Positions 1 to 8,053 of a stretch of 64,000 nt of DNA are shown piece after piece. The translations under genes and the position numbers were made by a program. Each line of letters begins with the position of its first letter. The first letter of the stretch is position 1. This DNA comes from Bradyrhizobium diazoefficiens (GTDB taxonomy: Bacteria; Pseudomonadota; Alphaproteobacteria; Rhizobiales; Xanthobacteraceae): contig NZ_CP067101.1 in the NCBI RefSeq assembly GCF_016616425.1, forward strand, positions 3,100,001 through 3,164,000, given 5' to 3'. The notes below the pieces were generated by a model. It made no database searches. It had not been told where the DNA came from and worked only from the letters and a program-made list of their open reading frames with translations.

Positions 1-68
1 GTATTTCAGTATTATGTTACCGATCTGGATTGTGGCGGTCGATGGCGGCGGGCGGAACAAGAAAAACG

Positions 69-100
69 CGGGTATGTGGTGTGGATCACACAGATACCCG
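69..100. promoter_or_regulatory. Inverted repeat upstream of the ECF sigma operon
   Basis: CGGGTAT (69-75) pairs with ATACCCG (94-100), and inside this arm a second palindrome reads GTGTGGATCACAC. No T-run follows, so it does not look like a standard intrinsic terminator. It lies about 85 bp before the sigma-factor start. It could be an operator, an RNA hairpin, or the end of a gene to the left of the window. The function is unknown. Confidence 0.35.
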
Positions 101-183
101 TATGACTGCGGTAAGTTGAAGAATTTTGCACCTCCCGTCGAACCGTCCGCCGCATCGACCCGACCAATCTTGCGAGACGGCCT

Positions 184-753
184 TTGAGCGTGACCCAGGC
201 GGCTTCGGACGAGATCCTGATCGCGAGGATCGCTCAAGGTGACCGGCTCGCCATGCAGGTGCTGTACGGGCGGCACCATGTCAGGGTCTACAGGTTCGGG
301 CTCAGGCTCGTGCGGCACGAGCAGGTGGCGGAAGACCTCATCAGCGAGGTGTTTCTCGACGTCTGGCGTCAGGCCGGCAAGTTCGAGGGCCGATCCGCCG
401 TTTCCACCTGGCTGCTGGCAATCACCCGCTTCAAGGCCTTGTCTGCGCTCCGGCGCAGAAAGGATTTTGAGTTGGACGACGACGCCGCGAACGCGATCGA
501 GGATACGTCCGACGATCCGGAAACGGTGGTGCAGAAGAAGGATACCAGTGAAGCGTTGCGGGAGTGTCTGACGGGCCTCTCGCCGGACCACCGGGAAATC
601 GTCGATCTCGTCTACTACCACGAGAAGTCCGTGGAAGAGGTGGCCGAAATCGTCGGGATACCGGAGAACACTGTGAAGACGCGCTTGTTCTATGCGCGCA
701 AGAAACTGGCCGAACTGCTGAAGGCAGCCGGCGTTGAGCGAGGCTGGCCATGA
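184..753 (+). CDS. ECF-family RNA polymerase sigma factor
   Basis: A 189-residue sigma-70 family protein of the extracytoplasmic-function type. Region 2 spans about residues 25-92 and ends in the promoter-melting stretch before the RRRK basic run. Region 4 spans about 125-180 and contains the helix-turn-helix core VEEVAEIVGIPENTVKTRL. The two are joined by an acidic linker (DDDAANAIEDTSDD), as in other ECF factors that lack regions 1 and 3. The start is uncertain: TTG at 184 and GTG at 190 are both possible. The stop overlaps the start of the anti-sigma gene by 4 bp (ATGA), so the pair is translationally coupled. It probably directs transcription of its own operon, which includes the exported subtilase. 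The activating signal cannot be read from the sequence. Confidence 0.93.
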   Translation: MSVTQAASDEILIARIAQGDRLAMQVLYGRHHVRVYRFGLRLVRHEQVAEDLISEVFLDVWRQAGKFEGRSAVSTWLLAITRFKALSALRRRKDFELDDDAANAIEDTSDDPETVVQKKDTSEALRECLTGLSPDHREIVDLVYYHEKSVEEVAEIVGIPENTVKTRLFYARKKLAELLKAAGVERGWP

Positions 754-1445
754 TGGCTTTGAGCAAGAAGATGCTGGAGCAAGAGCCCAGTGAAATTGAA
801 CTGCTGCTGCCCTGGCACGCCGCCGGCACGCTGAACGCGCGCGATGCCCGCCGGGTCGAGGAAGCGCTGGCACGCGATCCCGAGCTTGCGAGGCAATATG
901 CCGCGATCCGCGGCGAGTACGAAGAAACCATTCATCTGAACGAGAGCCTGGGTGCTCCGTCGGCGCGCGCGATGCAGAAGCTGTTCGCCGCGATCGACGC
1001 CGAGCCGGTGCGGGCGAGCGGCTCGCTGCCGCTGTCGGCGCGCGTCTCGACCTTCTTCGCGAGCCTGTCGCCGCGCGTGCTGGCGTGGTCGGCGAGCCTT
1101 GGCGCCGTCGTGCTCGTGCTGCAAGCCGGAATCATCGGCGCCGTTCTGATGAAGAACCAGCCGGCGACCTTCCAGACCGCTTCGCTCTCGACCAGCGCGC
1201 CGATCACACGCGAGCTTGGCAGCACGGCTGCGCCGGCGCGCGCGCTGGTGCGCTTCACGCCCGAGGCGCGGGTCGCCGACATCACCGGGCTGCTCGACAG
1301 CTATCACGCCTCGATCATCGACGCGGCCAAGGGCGGCATGTTCCGCCTCCAGTTCGACAAGGCCATGAGCCAGGACGAGCTCGCTTCGGTGCTCGGCAAG
1401 ATGCAGCGCGAGACGTTCGTCAACCTTGCCGTCGCGTCGCCCTAG
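750..1445 (+). CDS. Membrane-anchored anti-sigma factor
   Basis: A 231-residue protein whose first gene-coupled ATG overlaps the sigma-factor stop. The N-terminal cytosolic part (about residues 10-65) has the LLPWHAAGTLNARDARRVEE pattern seen in anti-sigma domains. It keeps one His but lacks the HxxxCxxC cysteines of zinc-binding anti-sigma factors. One hydrophobic segment follows at about residues 108-135. A C-terminal, presumably periplasmic, domain of about 95 residues follows it. The expected role is to hold the preceding ECF factor at the membrane until a periplasmic signal releases it. Its stop is 16 bp before the subtilase ATG. A periplasmic sensory domain next to an exported protease suggests the protease may act in the same signalling path, which is inference. 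Confidence 0.85.
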   Translation: MMALSKKMLEQEPSEIELLLPWHAAGTLNARDARRVEEALARDPELARQYAAIRGEYEETIHLNESLGAPSARAMQKLFAAIDAEPVRASGSLPLSARVSTFFASLSPRVLAWSASLGAVVLVLQAGIIGAVLMKNQPATFQTASLSTSAPITRELGSTAAPARALVRFTPEARVADITGLLDSYHASIIDAAKGGMFRLQFDKAMSQDELASVLGKMQRETFVNLAVASP

Positions 1446-1461
1446 GCGCGCCGCTGAACCG

Positions 1462-3174
1462 ATGACAGGCAAGTCGGAGAACAGGGTGCGTGCCGGTGCC
1501 TACGCCCCGTCGGTCGGAGCCGCGCTGCTGCTCACGGCCTGTCTCGGCGTCGAGGTTGCGCAGGCGCAGGCGATCATGCGCACGCCCACGATCAGCGTGC
1601 CCTCGCGAACGCCGACCATCTCTCCTAGCATCGCCTCGCGCGTCGCTCCGACGGTCTCCGCCAGGGCGGTGTCCGTCGATCGCGGTCCGCGAACGATCAC
1701 GGCCATCCCCCACACTATTTCGTCGCGCATCCGGCCGACGACGGCGCTGCCCTATGCGCGCTACTCGCCGCACCTGTATCCGGCCTGCACTGCGCCCTAT
1801 CGCGATGCCGACGGCGAATGTCTGGCGCAGCCGAATGCAGACGGCGGCGGGTCAGCCAAATCCGGCAAGAGGAGCGCCGGCAAGGGCCGCCGCAATCCCA
1901 CGCCGGCCGCCGCCAATCTGCGCAGCTTCGCCAACGAATTCGTTGCGGAGATCGACGGCACGCTATCGCCCGGCGATGCCGACGAGCTCGCCCGCCGCCA
2001 CGGCTTGACGCGCATCTCTTCGGAAAGTTTTCCGCTGATCGGGGCCACGTTCGGTCTGTTCCGCATCGCGGATGGCCGGCCATACGAGACGGTGCGGCGC
2101 GAATTCGCGGCCGACGGCAGCGTGGGCTCGGTCCAGCCGAACTTCCGTTACGTGCTCCAGGACCAGAAATCGACGATCCCAAGCGAGGGCGATCCCGCGC
2201 AATACGCATTGGCCAAGCTCCGCCTGCCGCAGGCGCATACGCTGGCCCACGGCGCCAACGTCACGGTTGCCGTGATCGACTCCGGCATCGACGCCAGGCA
2301 TCCCGAGCTTGCCAATTCCGTCGCCGACAATTTCGATGCGCTCGGCAGCGCCGAGGGACCGCACGTCCACGGCACCGGCATCGCCGGTGCGATCGTTGCC
2401 CATGCCCGGCTGATGGGCAGCGCGCCCGAGGCACGCATCATCGCCATCCGGGCCTTCGGCGCCACCCGCGGCGGCGCCGAGAGCTCGTCCTACATCATCC
2501 TGCGCTCGCTGAATTATGCCGCCGAACACGGCGCGCAGATCGTCAACATGAGCTTTGCCGGTCCAAAGGACGCGGTGATCGAACGCGCCATCGCGGCGAC
2601 TGCCGCGCGCGGCCTCGTGCTGATCGCGGCCGCCGGCAATGCCGGCGCGAAATCGCCGCCGCTCTATCCAGCCGCCAATCCCGACGTGATTGCGGTCAGC
2701 GCGACCGATCAACAGGACAGGCTGTTCACGGCGTCCAACCGTGGCAATTACATCGCGCTCGCAGCGCCCGGGGTCGACATCTTCCTGCCGGCGCCGGACG
2801 GCAAATACCAGATGACGTCGGGAACCTCGTTCTCGGCCGCCTATGTCTCCGGCGTCGCAGCGTTGCTGCTCGAGCGCAACTACGCCTTGAAGCCGGAAGC
2901 GCTGCGCATGACGCTGGCGAAGACCGCGCGCGACCTCGGCCCGCCCGGGCGGGACGAGCTTTTCGGCGACGGCCAGGCCGACGCATTTGCCGCCGTCATG
3001 GCTGTTCCCCCCGACAGCGCGACGCCGGTCGCGGCTGGGGCCGGGACAACAAAACGTGAAGATGCCGGCAAGCGTCGCGAGGAGCCAGGAAGCCGCGCAA
3101 TCGAACACCCTTCGTTGTCGCGTGCGGACGATAAATCCACGGTTTCTCAGACGGATAGGCCGGCGGCGCGATAG
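1462..3174 (+). CDS. Exported S8-family (subtilisin-like) serine protease
   Basis: From the ATG at 1462 the product has 570 residues. It begins with a signal peptide whose hydrophobic core (VGAALLLTACLGVEVAQAQA) ends near residue 33. A longer reading frame from 1426 would overlap the anti-sigma gene and put extra basic residues before the signal. A Pro/Thr/Arg-rich spacer and a prodomain-like stretch (about 150-245) precede the peptidase domain. The catalytic triad is visible: Asp273 in VIDSGID, His303 in HVHGTGIAG and Ser456 in GTSFSAAYVSG. The oxyanion-hole Asn lies in AAAGNAG. The tail after residue 520 is low-complexity and charged. It is the third gene of the ECF/anti-sigma operon, so it is a likely regulon member or a participant in signal perception. 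The substrate is unknown. Confidence 0.92.
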   Translation: MTGKSENRVRAGAYAPSVGAALLLTACLGVEVAQAQAIMRTPTISVPSRTPTISPSIASRVAPTVSARAVSVDRGPRTITAIPHTISSRIRPTTALPYARYSPHLYPACTAPYRDADGECLAQPNADGGGSAKSGKRSAGKGRRNPTPAAANLRSFANEFVAEIDGTLSPGDADELARRHGLTRISSESFPLIGATFGLFRIADGRPYETVRREFAADGSVGSVQPNFRYVLQDQKSTIPSEGDPAQYALAKLRLPQAHTLAHGANVTVAVIDSGIDARHPELANSVADNFDALGSAEGPHVHGTGIAGAIVAHARLMGSAPEARIIAIRAFGATRGGAESSSYIILRSLNYAAEHGAQIVNMSFAGPKDAVIERAIAATAARGLVLIAAAGNAGAKSPPLYPAANPDVIAVSATDQQDRLFTASNRGNYIALAAPGVDIFLPAPDGKYQMTSGTSFSAAYVSGVAALLLERNYALKPEALRMTLAKTARDLGPPGRDELFGDGQADAFAAVMAVPPDSATPVAAGAGTTKREDAGKRREEPGSRAIEHPSLSRADDKSTVSQTDRPAAR

Positions 3175-3654
3175 CTGTTGCGACAAAGATGCGCGAGAGG
3201 CCGAAAGTCAAAAAAGCGACCCCCGCATTGAACGTTCAGCCGGCTGCCACGACCTAATGATGTGGGAGCGGTCATCCCTCCCCATCAGTCATATCAGGCG
3301 CGAGCGCCCATCCACCCCAAGCGCCCATATGGCTCGGCCCGTCCGGTTGTCCCCCCGGACGGGTCTTTTCTTTTGGGCGTCCGATCCTTTGAAGCCACAC
3401 ATGCGTTCAGCTTGCGGTTGAAGGATCGCGTCGACGTTTCCGACGCCGTTCGGCAACGCGCCGCAAGCCCGTCATGCTCGTGCGGAGCTTGACTCGAAAA
3501 CACAGCAAATATCCGCACGACTACGGATTTTCACGACCGATGCCGCGTCGTTGCTGGACAAGTCAAATCTTTTCCACAAAATATTCATGTCGCGTCGAAA
3601 TTGATTCGTGTGCGTTGCGTCCCGCGTCCGTGTTTTCTCCTGACGGGCTGGTTC
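3175..3654. other. 480-bp intergenic stretch with one intrinsic terminator
   Basis: No convincing gene is visible on either strand. The only clear element is the terminator at 3338-3374. About 150 nt of C-rich sequence precede it and could be the subtilase 3' untranslated region or a separate small transcript. The sequence from 3480 to 3654 is less GC-rich and probably holds the promoter of the next gene. Confidence 0.5.
3338..3374 (+). terminator. Rho-independent terminator
   Basis: A nine-bp perfect stem, CCCGTCCGG (3338-3346) with CCGGACGGG (3355-3363), is followed by TCTTTTCTTTT. It lies 160 bp after the subtilase stop and points with the + strand, so it should end the sigma/anti-sigma/subtilase transcript or a short RNA that starts between the two. 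Confidence 0.85.
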
Positions 3655-4257
3655 ATGACACATCGCCAAGAGTCCGATTGCGCGTCTGCTCGTGCCGTGG
3701 CTGCTGGCCGCGCCATCGCGGCGCGTTGGTGCGCTCTCGCCGAGCAGCGGCTGCAGCATCTTTCCGAAATGTTCGAGACCGGACGCTGGCGCCGCTATCA
3801 CTCCGAGATCGCATTCCTCGAAAACATCCAGGAAGCCAAGCGCGCCGTCGAGACCTGGCGCGCGCTCGCGACCGGTGCGGACGTCGCCGAGGCGGCCGCG
3901 AGCGTGACGTCCGCATTCGGTTGGTCGCCGGCCACGATGCCCCGCGTGTTTCGGCACGAGCAGCAGGCGCAGACCGTGCAGCCGAAGGCCGTGCACATCG
4001 TCCCTGAGACCACCGTGCCGGTTAGGCTCGATGCGAAGCCGGACGTCCTCGCAGAGATCACCGAGGCCCCTATCGCGCCGCTCGCCGCACCCGCTGCCAT
4101 GGCGTCGTTCACCGCGCCTGCCGAGACGGCAACGCTTCTGCCGCAATTCTCTCCGCCTGCCGCCGAGATCGTCGCAGCCTCCGAGCGCGTCGTCGAATTC
4201 ACCTTCAGCCTCGACGGCCTGGAAGCCAAGTACCCCCTGCTCAGGAACGCGTTTTAA
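3655..4257 (+). CDS. TIGR03809-like conserved hypothetical protein
   Basis: A 200-residue protein from the ATG at 3655; an in-frame start at 3601 adds 18 residues of unlikely composition. The N-terminal half (about 15-80) is helical and charged (ARWCALAEQRLQHLSEMFET, then RRYHSEIAFLENIQEAKRAV). The middle is rich in Pro, Ala and Val and looks disordered. The C-terminus ends in LEAKYPLLRNAF. I recognise it as resembling TIGR03809, a small family known mainly from Bradyrhizobium relatives. No enzymatic motif is visible and the function is unknown. It converges on the GIY-YIG and Tat-exported genes. Confidence 0.6.
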   Translation: MTHRQESDCASARAVAAGRAIAARWCALAEQRLQHLSEMFETGRWRRYHSEIAFLENIQEAKRAVETWRALATGADVAEAAASVTSAFGWSPATMPRVFRHEQQAQTVQPKAVHIVPETTVPVRLDAKPDVLAEITEAPIAPLAAPAAMASFTAPAETATLLPQFSPPAAEIVAASERVVEFTFSLDGLEAKYPLLRNAF

Positions 4258-4294
4258 CTAAGGGGCATCAAAGGCGCGGTCGAACTTCTCCAAC

Positions 4295-4382
4295 CCCGTC
4301 ATCCTGAGGCGTGAGCCTTGCGGTGCGGAGCACCGCAAGAGCAAACCTCGAAGGATGTACGGCCCGTCTGCCAGCCGCGCGC
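4295..4382. repeat. 88-bp direct repeat, copy 1 (REP-like palindrome)
   Basis: This copy differs from the copy at 4805-4892 at two positions only (86 of 88 identical), exactly 510 bp apart. It contains a perfect inner hairpin, CTTGCGGTGC/GCACCGCAAG (4317-4339), and outer complementary ends CATCCTGAGG and CCTCGAAGGATG. This is the architecture of REP-type palindromes dispersed in Bradyrhizobium genomes. It ends 3 bp before the stop codon of the GIY-YIG gene. Confidence 0.9.
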
Positions 4383-4385
4383 CGC

Positions 4386-4736
4386 TTATTTGTTCGATCG
4401 AGGCGCTCCCGCCCGACGCCGCGCAAACTGGCTCACCGCCTTCCAATCCGAACGGATGAGCGCTTCCTTCTTGGCGCGGCTCCATCCCTTGAGCTGACGC
4501 TCGGCGGCAATCCCGTCGGTGATCCGATCGAAATATTCGGACCACACCAGGACGACAGGGCGCCTCGAATAGGTATATCCCGGATAGGCGCCGGCATTAT
4601 GCTCATCGACACGCTTGGACGTATCTTCACCGGTCGCGCTTCCGATGTAGAAAGAGCCGTCGGCGCATTGCAGCATGTAGACATAGATGCCCACAACATC
4701 ATCCTTCGAGGCTCCCCACGTGGCGCGCTGCGCCAC
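4386..4736 (-). CDS. GIY-YIG superfamily nuclease embedded in REP-like repeats
   Basis: A 116-residue protein consisting of a single GIY-YIG domain. The strand pair YVYML and FYIGSATG gives the two signature tyrosines and the glycine. RVDEHN follows. Further on comes ERQLKGWSRAKK, where the Glu is the expected metal ligand. Stand-alone proteins of this size (UPF0213-like) are presumed DNA endonucleases of unknown physiological role. The first 13 residues are encoded by a REP-like palindrome (4700-4756), and the whole gene lies between two 88-bp direct repeats. The domain itself starts only at residue 17, so the true start may be inside the palindrome or later. The context suggests a mobile unit made of a palindrome plus a nuclease. 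Confidence 0.82.
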   Translation of the reverse strand: MAQRATWGASKDDVVGIYVYMLQCADGSFYIGSATGEDTSKRVDEHNAGAYPGYTYSRRPVVLVWSEYFDRITDGIAAERQLKGWSRAKKEALIRSDWKAVSQFARRRAGAPRSNK

Positions 4737-4756
4737 GTGTCTCGCACCTCAGGATG
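4700..4756. repeat. REP-like palindrome overlapping the 5' end of the GIY-YIG gene
   Basis: The outer ends are CATCCTTCGAGG and CCTCAGGATG. The perfect inner hairpin is CACGTGGCGC (4717-4726) with GCGCCACGTG (4730-4739). The outer ends match those of the 88-bp repeats in opposite orientation, while the inner hairpin sequence differs. The start codon of the nuclease gene (4734-4736) lies in this element. Confidence 0.85.
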
Positions 4757-4804
4757 ACGGCAGTGTTTGGGTTGTCAAGTTTTGATGCAACAATCTCAGG
4801 ATAT

Positions 4805-4892
4805 CCCGTTATCCTGAGGCGTGAGCCTTGCGGTGCGGAGCACCGCAAGAGCGAACCTCGAAGGATGTACGGCCCGTCTGCCAGCCGCGCGC
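4805..4892. repeat. 88-bp direct repeat, copy 2 (REP-like palindrome)
   Basis: Near-identical to 4295-4382. Its last base is the first base of the stop codon of the Tat-exported gene (4892-4894), so this copy sits where a terminator-like REP would sit after that gene. The 510-bp offset equals one repeat plus the nuclease unit. Confidence 0.9.
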
Positions 4893-6262
4893 TATCGCCG
4901 CACCGCATTGCCGCCGAGCACCACCTGCGCAAATCGGTGCGCGCCGTCGGCCGACAGATCCGAGGTCACGGCACGCGCGTGATCGAGCCCGACCACGGCA
5001 CCGCGCGGGGTCTCCGAGATCATGTTGTTGTTGACCAGCGCGATGCCGGCACCCGCCACCACGGAGACGCCGATGCCGGCCTGCGCCTTGCGGATCACGT
5101 TGCCGGTGATCGCAACGTCGCGCAGGTATTTGCCCCAGCCGGCGACGATGCCATAGGACGGCGCGTTCTCGATCACGTTGCCGGTCACCGACGAATCCGC
5201 CTCGATGTAGATGCCGACGCCGGCGTCGTCGTCCGGCGCGGTGCCGATCGGTCGTTTCGGGATCAGATTGCGGATGATGTTGCCCTGGACCACCGCGATG
5301 CGGCCGCCTTCGTTGAAATTGCAGACGGAAACGCCGACGGCGGCGCCGTCCACCGTGTTGTTGGCGATCACGGCGGCCTCGAAGGCGAACTCCGAATAGA
5401 GCGCGACTTCGCGCACGTCGCTGACGCTGTTGCCGGTGATCTGGATGTTCGAAGCGGAGTTGCCGCGCACCGCGGAATAATCGCAGTTCTTGATGCGGTT
5501 GCCGCGCACGATCACGTTGCCGGCGCGAAACGCGTTGATGGCGTTGCCGTACTGGCCGGAGCCGCCGGGACCGGCCTTGATGTCCTCGATGCGGTTATCA
5601 GTGACCAGCGTGCCGTCGTCGCCGATCGCGGTGCGCAGGATCTCGATGCCGTTGTCGCTGGTACCGATGATGGTGTTGCGGCAGACGCTGAGGCCCCTGG
5701 CGTCGAACGAGACCACCGCGGTCAGCGCGATGTTGGTCAAAATGTTGCCGGCGATGTCGCCGGACACCTGCTCGAGCCAGATGCCGCTGCCGCCGGAGCC
5801 CGTGATCTCGCAATCGGCGATGCGGACGTCGCGCCCGCCGAGCACATGGATCAGTCCGCGGCGCGCCGGCAGTGGAATGCTGCCGCCGTCGAAGGTAATA
5901 CCGGTGAGGCCGATCGAGTCCGAACCGTCGCTCTGGATTGCCGAGGCTCCGCCGGTGAAGACGAGTTTGGTCGCGCCGCGCACGCCGATCAGTTGCGCGC
6001 CGTTCGGCAGCCGCAGCAATCCGGTGCGATAGACACCCGGCGGCAACGCCAGCGGCATCTGCGCCCGCGCCGCCTCGTCGATCGCGCGTTGGAGCGCGCG
6101 GGTCTGATCTTCGCTGCTGCCGGGTCGCACACCGTATTGCGTGGCATCGCGGCCGAGCAGGGACGTCAGCGGGGCCGCGCGCGCGGCATCGGCCGGCACG
6201 GCCAGCGCACCCGCGATGCCTGCGGTGGAAGCTCCGATGAGATGACGGCGATTGAGGTCCAT
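4892..6262 (-). CDS. Tat-exported parallel beta-helix protein (TIGR03808-like)
   Basis: A 456-residue protein. The N-terminus carries a twin-arginine signal, NRRHLIG at residues 4-10, followed by a hydrophobic stretch ending AARA near residue 30. The rest resembles the pectate-lyase/right-handed beta-helix fold. An entry segment (DQTRALQRAIDEAARAQMPL) and a GVYRTGLLRLPNG-type start are followed by many imperfect repeats of about 22 residues such as GNVIVRGNRIKN and ASNIQITGNSVSD. I recognise the arrangement as the TIGR03808 family (twin-arginine signal plus repeats), whose function is not known. Carbohydrate binding or cleavage is a reasonable guess, but no catalytic residues can be assigned. 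It is convergent with the TIGR03809-like gene, with the GIY-YIG unit between them. Confidence 0.8.
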   Translation of the reverse strand: MDLNRRHLIGASTAGIAGALAVPADAARAAPLTSLLGRDATQYGVRPGSSEDQTRALQRAIDEAARAQMPLALPPGVYRTGLLRLPNGAQLIGVRGATKLVFTGGASAIQSDGSDSIGLTGITFDGGSIPLPARRGLIHVLGGRDVRIADCEITGSGGSGIWLEQVSGDIAGNILTNIALTAVVSFDARGLSVCRNTIIGTSDNGIEILRTAIGDDGTLVTDNRIEDIKAGPGGSGQYGNAINAFRAGNVIVRGNRIKNCDYSAVRGNSASNIQITGNSVSDVREVALYSEFAFEAAVIANNTVDGAAVGVSVCNFNEGGRIAVVQGNIIRNLIPKRPIGTAPDDDAGVGIYIEADSSVTGNVIENAPSYGIVAGWGKYLRDVAITGNVIRKAQAGIGVSVVAGAGIALVNNNMISETPRGAVVGLDHARAVTSDLSADGAHRFAQVVLGGNAVRR

Positions 6263-6355
6263 GACGCGTCCTCCGGCGGACGCGGGGGTCCGCGGTCGAC
6301 TAGGTAGCGCAGGGTGGCCGGTGCCGTGAGGGTTGTTCGCGGTAGGGTTAAATGT

Positions 6356-7006
6356 TTACGCAATCGTGCGCGTTTTCCGCGCCAATTGCACCAGCTCCAT
6401 CAGCATCGCTTCCCCGGCATCCACCAGCTCCTCCAGCGTGATCCGCGGCGCGCCCTTGCGCCGGGCTGCTCCGCCGCGCGCGAGCAGGGGAATGTGGATG
6501 AACGCCGCAAGCCGCGGGGTGCCCGCCTTCACGTTCTCGATCGCGCGCCAGCTCAAGTAGTTGCAGAGATAGGCGCCGGCATCGCGCGAGGACCGCGCGT
6601 CGATGCCGGTAAGGCGCGCAGCGCGCAGCAGCCTTGCCGTGTGCGGGCCGAACGTCATCGCATCCGCATGGCCGGCGATGCCGCGCTTGCTCGATCGGGT
6701 ATTGGCGGCATCGGGCCAGAGCATGGTGACGGCGTTGCGTGCGCGGGTCTCGATGCGCAGGTAAGGCGTGCGCGCGGCGAGGCCGAACATCAAGAGCGCA
6801 TCCGGCTTCACCTTCGCGAGCACCTCCGGCAATTGCCGGTCGACCGCGGCATAGGTGACCGGGAAGATGTGGCTGGAAATCACGACATCATCCAGCGCCG
6901 GCCGGCGCAGTTGCGCCAGCCTTGCGACCAGCGGCTGCGTCGGGTTATGGGGCGCGCCGGGAAACGGTCCGAAGCCGGTGAGGAGGATACGGAGCTTATC
7001 GCTCAT
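6356..7006 (-). CDS. pcp: Pyroglutamyl-peptidase I (peptidase C15)
   Basis: A 216-residue cytosolic cysteine peptidase that removes N-terminal pyroglutamate. The N-terminal signature ILLTGFGPFPG is present. The catalytic candidates are Glu in RIETRARN, Cys in GAYLCNYLSW and His in FIHIPL, in the family order Glu-Cys-His. The length matches the family. Its start overlaps the stop of the upstream meaB gene by 4 bp (ATGA), so both are translated from one message. No functional link with MeaB is obvious. Confidence 0.9.
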   Translation of the reverse strand: MSDKLRILLTGFGPFPGAPHNPTQPLVARLAQLRRPALDDVVISSHIFPVTYAAVDRQLPEVLAKVKPDALLMFGLAARTPYLRIETRARNAVTMLWPDAANTRSSKRGIAGHADAMTFGPHTARLLRAARLTGIDARSSRDAGAYLCNYLSWRAIENVKAGTPRLAAFIHIPLLARGGAARRKGAPRITLEELVDAGEAMLMELVQLARKTRTIA

Positions 7007-7989
7007 TGCAGCAACTCCAATATCTGCTCGGCGGCGAGCGCCGGCGTGAGATGGCCTTCGGCCACCTCAGCCTCGATCTTCCGGACCTTAGTGCGAACCG
7101 AGGCCTCGCTGCGCAGCCGCGCCAGCATCCGCTGCTCCAGCATCGACCACATCCATTTCACCTGCTGATCGCGCCGGCGCACCGCGAATTCGCCTGATGC
7201 CTTCATCGCCTTGCGATGATCCAAAACCTTCTGCCAGAGTCTTGCGATGCCGTCCCCGGTCAGCGCCGAATAAGTCTCGACCGGCGGGTGCCAGTGCTCG
7301 GATCGCGGCGCCAAGATATGCAACGCGCCGCGGTAGTCGGCAGCCGTGATATTGGCGCGCTTGAGATTGTCGCCGTCGGCCTTGTTGATTGCGATCATGT
7401 CGGCAAGCTCGACCAAGCCCTTCTTGATGCCTTGCAATTCGTCGCCGCCGCCCGGCAGCATCAAGGCGAGGAAGAAATCGGTCATGTCGCAGACTGCGGT
7501 CTCGGACTGGCCGATGCCGACGGTCTCGACCAGCACGACGTCGAAGCCGGCTGCCTCGCACAACAGCATCGCCTCGCGCGTCTTGGCCGCCACGCCGCCG
7601 AGCGTGCCGGAGGACGGCGAGGGGCGGATGAAGGCATCATCGGAGGCCGACAGCCGCGCCATGCGCGTCTTGTCGCCGAGGATCGAGCCGCCGCTGCGCG
7701 CCGAGGACGGATCGACCGCGAGCACCGCCACCTTGTGGCCCTGTTCGATCAGGTAGCTGCCGAGCGCGTCGATGGTGGTGGATTTGCCGACGCCGGGCGA
7801 GCCGGTGATGCCGACGCGCACCGCCCTGCCGGTCTCGGGCAGCAGCATCTGCACCAGTTCGCGCGCCAGCGCCTGATGGTCGCCGCGCCGGCTCTCCACC
7901 AGCGTGATCGCACGCGCCAGCGCCGCGCGGCTGCCGGCGCGCAAGTCGCGAGCGAGGGATTTTATGTCGAGATTGGCCCGTTGAATCAT
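7003..7989 (-). CDS. meaB: Methylmalonyl-CoA mutase-associated GTPase MeaB
   Basis: A 328-residue P-loop GTPase of the G3E/MeaB (ArgK) type. Walker A is GITGSPGVGKSTTID, Walker B lies in VLVETVGIGQSE and the base-specificity motif is NKADGDN. MeaB gates loading and protects the adenosylcobalamin cofactor of methylmalonyl-CoA mutase. The mutase genes are in this window (12529-17233) but in a separate operon about 4.5 kb away, on the same strand. The C-terminal dimerisation helix region (QVKWMWSMLEQRMLARL) is intact. Confidence 0.95.
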   Translation of the reverse strand: MIQRANLDIKSLARDLRAGSRAALARAITLVESRRGDHQALARELVQMLLPETGRAVRVGITGSPGVGKSTTIDALGSYLIEQGHKVAVLAVDPSSARSGGSILGDKTRMARLSASDDAFIRPSPSSGTLGGVAAKTREAMLLCEAAGFDVVLVETVGIGQSETAVCDMTDFFLALMLPGGGDELQGIKKGLVELADMIAINKADGDNLKRANITAADYRGALHILAPRSEHWHPPVETYSALTGDGIARLWQKVLDHRKAMKASGEFAVRRRDQQVKWMWSMLEQRMLARLRSEASVRTKVRKIEAEVAEGHLTPALAAEQILELLQ

Positions 7990-8053
7990 GCCCTGATGTA
8001 CAACGGCCGGCCGACGCAGGCGAGAGGTTCGGGCCCGCGTCCAATGGCGTCCA

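Noticed and set aside
3294..3518. A 74-codon minus-strand frame after the subtilase
   Set aside because: It overlaps the terminator, has no ribosome binding site and is low-complexity.
4754..6307. 517-codon frame opposite the Tat-exported protein
   Set aside because: It is composed of Asp/His/Ala/Val-rich repeats mirroring the beta-helix repeats on the other strand and contains no signal or domain.
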